The notes under the pieces: model-generated
What the model was told of the DNA's origin: nothing
Databases searched by the model: none
What the model saw: only the letters and a program-made list of their open reading frames with translations
Shown here: in pieces, positions 34,501 through 43,500 of the stretch
Numbering within the stretch: the stretch's first letter is position 1
Layout of the letters: each line of letters begins with the position of its first letter
Made by a program: the position numbers and the translations under genes
Source of the DNA: Pseudoips prasinana
Lineage: Eukaryota; Arthropoda; Insecta; Lepidoptera; Nolidae
Assembly: GCA_951640165.1 (NCBI GenBank)
Contig: OX621265.1
Location: 15,699,001-15,763,000 of the forward strand
Reading direction: 5' to 3'
DNA length: 64,000 bases

Positions 34501-37500
34501 GCCAAAAAACTATCAACGGCCGCGTCGGCAAGCATTCCGGACGCGCTACAATAACGCGGCAGCCCCATCAACACCCGGAACGTGTTGTTATATTGTATGC
34601 GCAAGCTACTGTATACCCTCTGCGTAAAGTTGACCCACAGACTGCACGTGTAAAAGGATTGGCTTTGAAAAGCGTCACCAAAAACATCATCATTATCAGC
34701 CTGATATCGCCAACTGCTGGACGTAGGGTTCCAAAGGTACCTATAACGTTGGCATGCGAGTTGGCGACCGCAGTTGGGTGGTACCTTAGTCGCCTCCTGT
34801 GTAGTAGCACACAGGTGCACCAGGTAGTGACCAGGTCTGCACCAGGTGGTGACTTTAGTAGCCTTTTACGACTCGTACGGGATGGTATGGGGTGGCCCTA
34901 TTATTCTTTCCGGTCGGTCTTTTAATCACATTGCTAAAAAAACCGGCCAAGTGCGAGTCGGACTCGCACATGAAGGGTTCTGCAGCAGCAAGTATTTCAG
35001 TTGATTAAATGAAAGGTAAAGTGCGGTTTACGATTTCTGACGCATTAAAAAAAACTACTTACTAGATTTCGTTCAAACCAATTTTCGTTGTTAGTTTACA
35101 TGTTAATGTATATCATATATTTTTTTTAGTTTTATCATTCTCTTATTTTAGAAGTTACAGGGGGGGGGTCACTCATTTTTCTACTTTGGAAGTGTATCTC
35201 GCGCAAACTATTCAGTTTAGAAAAAAATGATATTAGGAACCTCAATATCTATATATCAATAGATACCCCATATGTATGGGTACGATGAAAAAAAATTTGA
35301 GTTTCAGTTCTATGTATGGGGAACCCCCTACTAACTATTTTTGTGTGAAAATCTTAATGCGGTTCACAGAATACATCTACTTACCAAGTTTCAACAGTAC
35401 AGCTCTTATAGTTTCGAAAAAAAATGGCTGTGACATACGGACGGACAGACAGACAGACATGACGAATCTATAAGGGTTCCGTTTTTTGCCATTTGGCCAC
35501 CTACCTACTTATATATTTCCAAATCCGTATATATTATAGACAAATAACAACGAGACAGAACTGATAATCGTGCGTGCACAGAAAGATTTGACCTGGGTGG
35601 GGATCGAACCCACATCCTCAGCCTTAGACAGGGTTACTAGTCAAATTATTGATCGATTGATTTATTGATTGAACCTGTGATTGATTTGATCGAATGACCC
35701 AATCAGTGCATTCTACGTCAAGTACAGAAACATCGAACACAATTCAAGTAAAAGAAAACAAACCTTCTAGAACTTCAGGATCCCTTGCACCAGGAAGTCC
35801 AAGCGTTCCTCTCATTATTGGTAAAAATGTTGGTATTTCCTACAAAGAAATAAAAATAATTAACCCAATGCACCAATACATATGTGGTGGTCCAAATACT
35901 CGGACCCCACCACGAAGTGTCTCTGTCAACTCTTTCGGTATGCGCTATAAAAAATATTTACTATCACAACAAAAAAGTTAAATTTAATAATTATAGGTTC
36001 TATCGTTCGTTATTAGTGTTTAGTAGTGTAATGTTATCAGTGAATTGTTTTTATTTAGATTATAAGATTATTTAAGTTGCCTATCCTTAATTTTATAATA
36101 TGTTTTAATTATTTATTTATTTTTTGCTTTGTTATGTATTAATTTTAAGTTAAATTTAAATTTTTAATTATTTTTATATGTATATTTATATTACTTTCTA
36201 TTTAATTTACTATGCCATTGTGGCTTATATCAGCCTCTATCGGAAGATCAGCGCTGCAGTAATACACCTGTGTTGCCGTAGCTAATGCTGAGATAGGGGC
36301 CTTCTTTGACAACCAAATTTATTATATTAATTTAGCGATGTATGGTAAGATTTCTTTTTTGTCAAAAACAAACATTTTTTCATTTCATTTCAAGTTCGAG
36401 CGGAATCGCTCCGCTCGAAGATGTGCTCGCACACCGCAACTGCATTGGACAAACAAGTCCATAGTCCGCGCTTACACGTGCCGCGCCGGCGCAGCCATCG
36501 AGGGAACCGGTCCACGCGCATAGCAACGGCCAACGGCACACACTGCTTCGAGCGAGCGCGCGGTACACTACTTATTTTCTGTACTTATAATTATTATTGC
36601 TTGTAATTATTAGGCTGATTTCAGAGTCGGGCCGGCGAGCGGCGCCGCGCGCCGTCCAAACGCGCGCGCTTACAATTACACCAGATAGTAGTTGCGTTTC
36701 ATAGTCACGCAGTTCGAACGCGCCGCCGGTGACACGCGCGCCGTTGGCCAGCGCTGCCAGCTAGCGTTTCAGAGTGACGCGTCTCGCACGCGCCGCTGTT
36801 GAGACGCGCTGGCCTCCGGCGCGTGCCGCGCGCATCACTCTGAAATCAGCCTTAATAGTAAACGACGATCACCGTAGCCTAGTTGGTAGTGCTCCTGCCT
36901 ACGAAGCTGGTGGTCCTGGGTTCGAATCCCGGTAAGTGCAAATATTTGTGTGATGAGCACGAATATTTGTGTCTGAGTCATGGATCTTTTCTATGTATAT
37001 AAGTATGTATCTATCTATATAAGTATGTATATCGTCGCCTGGTACCCATAGTACAAGTTTTGCTTAGTTTGGGGCTAGGATGATCTATGTGACATTGTCC
37101 CGAGATATTATTATTCTATATTATTATTAAATCTTTTGATGTAAATCTAAATAATACTCTTCATTCTTCGCCTTCATCCTTGTTTACTACCACCTATACA
37201 CACTATCACCTGCTATCGCACGCTTTGGACATCCCTATACCGCGCACGCTACGGGTTCTATTCCCGTGCAAGTTAGGAGTAAGTGCACTGCCACTTATTC
37301 CTACACATACTTACTTTTGAATGCCTCATTGGTCTAGCGGTAGTGTACATACATAGACTCAGAGGGGTAGGCAGCAACAACAGATTTTCATTTGTTATGA
37401 TCTTTGAACACCTATTTTGCCTCAGTTACTGACACTATATTCTTCAACTCGCCTACATGCTCTACATGCTCGCCGGTTTATGGTACTTATGGCTAAGTCG

Positions 37501-40500
37501 CTGAACTTCGATTTCTTAAATGGCTTTCAAATAAATAAAGGTTAAAAATGACTTAATCAATCGTTAAATCGGCTTCCACGAGCACATGTGACGTCATAAA
37601 TGGTCCAGAATCGATTGTCAACGTTGAAGCCGATTTAACGATTGATTAAGTCATTTTTAACCTTTATTTATTTGAACGCCATTTAAGAAATCGATGTTCG
37701 GCGACTTAGCCGGTAGAGCCCCAGGCCTTTCTTGGGAAAGGCCAGGTCAGACGCCTTTGTTCAGCTGTAGTGTGTACAATGATAATTTAGCCCCGGGTTC
37801 TAATCCCAGGTCAAGCCAAAGATTTTTTTGGTATTTTTTCGGTTGAGATTTTTTTTTGTACCAGCATATAGGTATTACAACCATCGCGCCTCGGAGAGCA
37901 TGTAAAGGACGTCGGGCTTGAATCAGACTTCTTTTAGGTTGTGTCACTAGTCGCCGTCGGATAATGAATGATGGAATAGGAAGTGCCAAATATTTATTTA
38001 TTAACATAAAATTACATTGTACTTAAGTGTGTTAATAGCGTCTCAATCCCAAGCTGTTTTGTCACTTAAATAATCAGAAATTTTGTAATATGCTACACAG
38101 TTTGGCTTTAATAATTTTTTTAAACTTATTCGTAGACATTTCTCTGATATCATTGGGAAGTTAGTTGTAGAATCTTATAGATTGCCCCATAAAAGTTTTT
38201 TCTTTTTTGGTTTTTATTCACGTAGACTTTAAAAACCTGCCAAGTGCGAGTCGGACTCGCGCATGAAGGGTTCGATAGCAGCAAGTATTTCAGTTGATTA
38301 AATGAATGCAAATTGCGGTTTATGACGTATTAAAAAAAACCACTTGCTAGATCTCGTTCAAACCAATTTTCGTTGTTAGTTTACATGATAATATACATCA
38401 TATATTTTTTTAGAAGTTAGAGGGGGGGGGGACACCCTTTTTACCACTTTGGAAGTGTCTCTCGCGCAAACTATTCAGTTTAGATAAAAATAATACTAGG
38501 AACCTAAATATCATTTTTGAAGACCTATCCATAGACACCCCACATGTATGGGTAGGATGAAAAAAAAAATGAGTTTCAGTTCTATGTATGGCGACCCCCC
38601 AAATTAATTGTTCTTTTTCTATTTTTGTGTAAAAATCTTAATGCGGTTCACAGAATACATCTACTTACCAAGCTTCAGTAGTACAGCTCTTATAGTTTCG
38701 GGAAAAAGTGGCTGTGACATACGGACGGACAGACAGACAGACATGACGAATCTATAAGGGTTCCGTTTTTTGCCATTTGGCTACGGAACCCTAAAAAGCG
38801 CTTGTAAATAGTCAGAACATGTTCGTAGTAATTTATAATACTTATACCTATTGTACTTAATTTATAGTTACTTATATTGTAGAGACGTGTAGTACGCAAT
38901 ATAAGATTATTCTTATATCTAGTATTTATATTGTGTGTATCGCTCCTTTTAAAGAAGAAATAGATATTTTATGCACATATAGTAGGTTTTCATATATACA
39001 ACATGTAACTTAATTAACGCACATCCTGAAAATAGTTCGTTCAGAATCGTTTACTGAATCGATTATTATAATTTTTGATATAGGTAATTTTTTTTTCAAA
39101 ATAATTAAGATTACTGAAATTATTGTCATATTAGCCCTATACACTCAAAATAAATTGAAATAAGTCAAATAATAAGACTTTTAAAATTGCAGTTTTATTT
39201 GACGGTCACCTTAGCCTAGTTGGTAGTGCTCCTGCCTACGAAGCTGGTGGTCCTGGGTTCGAATCCCGGTAAGTGCAAATATTTGTGTGATGAGCACGAA
39301 TATTTGTTTCTGAGTCATAGATGTTTTCTATATATATAAGTATGTATCTATCTATATAAGTATGTATATCGTCGCCTGGTACCCATAGTACAAGCTTTGC
39401 TTAGTTTGGGGCTAGGATGATCTGTGTGACATTATCCCTAGATATTATATTTGTATTCATACAAATTCCATCATTCAATACAAAATAAAGAAAAATAAAC
39501 TTTATTCCAAGAAACTAATTTAGTAAATAACAATGCATATACATCTTAAATTAAAAATTCAGTGTATGTATTATGATTACAGCATAATATTCTAATTGGG
39601 GTGTCTGAGGGTGTGCGTTAATTACGTTACATGTTGTATATTATATATACTGAGATGCTACAGTTAGAATGTTAGCCTCTTTAAACCTTTCTCTTAGAGA
39701 CACTCTCGGGCCAAGATTATAGATAGCTCTTACAGCTCTTTCCGCCGCATCCTCGTTCCTCCGTACTAACCTGTAGCCGCTGGATATCCTCGTCCAGCTG
39801 TTCATCAGAAGCGGGCTTCACGACAATGATATCTCTAGCTCGCTTCGTCTTCCTCGCTTGCAAACTCAACTGTCTTCTTTGTAACAGAGATTTCTTGTTT
39901 TCCGTAGTTCTTTGGTTTTTAGCTGATGCCTTTGGGGAATCTGTAAATAGTAACAAAAACTATAGAATCAACTAGGTGTGCCCCGCGGTTTTACCCGCGT
40001 TAAATTTTATAAAGTATCACAGCCCCTTCCCCCGTAGGTGATAGCATGATAATATGTAGCCTATATGTTGACCCGACGTCTGAGTAATATGCATGCAAAA
40101 TTTGAAGTAAATCCATGCAGTACTTTTTGAGTTTCGCCCGGAAATACATACAGACAAACAGATAAACAGACAAAAATTCTAAAAACTATATTTTTGGCTC
40201 CGATATCGATTGTAGATTATGCCCCAAGTATCCTTTGTAAAAAATATTCAATGTACAGTTTTGACTTTCCTACGATTTTATTATATGTATTCATGCTAAA
40301 TTTGAAGTAAATCCATGCAGTACTTTTTGAGTTTCGCCCGGACATACATACAGACAAACAGATAAACAGACAAAAATTCTAAAAACTATATTTTTGGCTC
40401 CGATATCGATTGTAGATTATGCCCCAAGTATCCTTTGTAAAAAATATTCAATGTACAGTTTTGACTTTCCTACGATTTTATTATATGTATAATATGTAAA

Positions 40501-43500
40501 TTTTATTTATTAGATATGTAGGGAACAGTAAAACTATAACTATAAGTGTTTCTCTGTAAATAGAAAATTTTATTTCATTAAAGAACTACATACTAACACG
40601 CATATTTACAAAACATTATTTATAATTACTTCATTACAACTTACCTGTAAATAGAAAAACAACATTAAGAGCTATTGTTTCACTACTTTCAGTTCTTATA
40701 AATTACTTTTATTTAAGGATTGTAATAATATTATATTAACGTGAAATTATCAGAATCTCCATATTTTATCATGCTGCCAATCCGTCAATATAAACGGCCA
40801 GTCCCTTATACATAGACAAGTTTATAAACCAAAAAGTTATAATACGGAAAACTATAAACTAAATGAAGGGTCACTTCGTTTACATATGTATAGATAATTA
40901 CATACAGGACTGGCCGAAGTCAGAAATCTGATATTGAGATCTAATCGAGCCTGTTGGCGTGGTTGGCAAATGCTTGCTTTTCACGCCGCAGGTCGTGGGT
41001 TCGATTTCCACCCAGGACAGATATTTGTGTGCTTGAACATGTATGTTTGCCTAAGTCTGAGTGTAAATATGTATTTACAGAAGAAAAGTAGTATCTATAC
41101 ATATAATAAAATCGTAGGAATATCAAAACTATACATTGAATATTTTTTAAAAAGGATACTTGGGGCGTGATCTACAATCGATATTGAAGCCAACAGTTTT
41201 TAGAATTTGTGTCTGTGTGTCTGTTTGTCTGTATGTATGTCCGGGCTAAACTCAAAAACTACTGCATGTATTTACTTAAAATTTTGCATGAATATTACAA
41301 AGAGGTCGGGTCAACATATAGGCTACATATTATCACGTTATCACCTACGGGGGAGGAGCTGTGATCATTTATAAAATTAAACGCGGGTAAAACCGCGGGG
41401 CACAGCGAGTATGTAATATATCAGTTATCTGGTTTCCATAGTACAAGCCCTGCTTAGTTTGGAATCAGATGGCCGTGTGTGAATATTGTCCACGGGAAAA
41501 AAATCACATTTGTTTTATGGGAGCCTACTTAATTTTTTTTTTGTATTTGTCGTTATAGTGGAAACAGAAATACATCCTCTGTGAAATTTCAACTGTCAAA
41601 CTATCACGATTCATGAGATACAGCCTGGTGACAGATGGACAGACATACAGACAGCGGAGTCTTAGTAATATAGTCTTTTTACCTTTTGGATACGAAACCC
41701 TAAAAAAGGATCTGTCGTACGCGATGCACATAATTGATACGTGTATTCTAAGCAGTTTCAAAGCTCTATAAACATACATATGCCTTTTTTTCATGCAAGT
41801 TATATTAGCCTGTTTTACCCTTTTAAAATAAAAAAGTAAAATAAAAAAGGTTTTTATTCACGTAGACTAAAAAAGCGCTTGTAAATAGTCAGAACATGTT
41901 CGTAGTAATACCTATATAATAAATTTATAATAAATTCTAGGTACATATAGATATTTAGGTACATGGATTGTAGGAAATAATTTACAATAAGATTTATTTT
42001 ATAACAGTAACGATATTTAACTAACTTAAATTAAGTTATTGTCAAGGATCGTGTGTTGGTTCACATATCTAAATTTTAAATTTTTGGGTATACCACCCTA
42101 AAAATATGTGACATATTAATACAGGCTTTTTGCATTTTCATCATCATGCCAGCCAAAGTATGCCCACTTCTGGACAAAACCCTCCCCAAAGAATGGGGGG
42201 ATATGCCAAAATCGCCACGCTTGGCAAACGGGTTGACGATCGCAGTTTGATGGTCATAGTTCACAGAAAAATGTTTTCTGGTATGTATTCCTCGGTCGAT
42301 TTCTACTCCCCTCCACGGCATGAGATGGGGTGATGATATTCTATGCCATCACCACACAGCAAGCATTTTCTTATTGAAAGATAAATGATGTGAGCTTTAT
42401 AATCATTTTTGTTTTAATTCATTCATGTCATCAGATTGAGAGCCCTACCTCCTATAGGACGATCCACAGTATACGAAATGTAGGGCAATTCTGAATCAGA
42501 ACACACACTCGTTCCCGGAGAGTTATTACCACTTGCTGTAGGGTCACCAGCTCTCGAAGACTCTAGAACATAACAAAATTATAATAAGAACAATATCCTC
42601 CTGGTTTAAATTAGGTTACGGCGGCCAATCATAATGGAGAATGACCATCTGCGCGGGACATGTTATAATGAACTGCTAGAATTTTCGCAAACACAGAGGT
42701 ACTGAATTTTTGTACCTATTATGTATCAATTATTCCTTCCTATGTACTCGTACTAACCTTGTAATACGGTATACGTGAACGGCTTGCCGGTACCCAGATA
42801 AACCATGTGAGGTTTTCGTTGTACGGCATGCATTACTGTAAATCTAATATAAGTTGATTGAAAATAAAAAAAAAAAAAATCTTTGCAACACTCTCATGAT
42901 CCGATGGCACAACTAGCGACACGACCGGAAAGTGGTCAGGTACAGGACCGACGGCTTGAAGTGCCTTCCAAGTATTAGGGCTGATACTGGCACATTTCCT
43001 TAACAGAAAAGACTCCAAATCGCTTTTTGACCCCATCCAGGTTGCACACTAAACGCTATAACGATAATCCTACTAATATTATAAACGCAAAAGTTTGTAT
43101 GGATGGATGAATGGATGTTTCTCTTTTACGTAAAAACTACTGAATGGATTTTAATTAATAAAAGACGGTCACCGTAGCCTAGTTGGTAGTGCTCCTGCCT
43201 ACGAAGCTGGTGGTCCTGGGTTCGAATCCCGGTAAGTGCAAATATTTGTGTGACGAGCATGAATATATGTTTCTGAGTCATGGATATTTTCTATGTATAT
43301 AAGTATTTATCTATCTATATAAGTATGTATATCGTCGCCTGGTACCCATAGTACAAGCTTTGCTTAGATTGGGGCTAGGATGATCTGTGTGACATTGTCC
43401 CCAGATATTATATTTAAAAAAAAAATCAAACTTTACAATAATGTAACTTATACATCAGAATAACACATAGGCGACAATTTATAAAGATATTGTGTGAATT

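Noticed and set aside
35694..35981. Plus-strand 95-codon ORF as a novel gene
   Set aside because: The opposite strand is a conserved BORCS5 exon with splice sites and matching phase.
36390..36565. GC-rich patch as a missing BORCS5 exon
   Set aside because: All exons needed for a continuous protein are found elsewhere and no consistent splice pair or motif is here.
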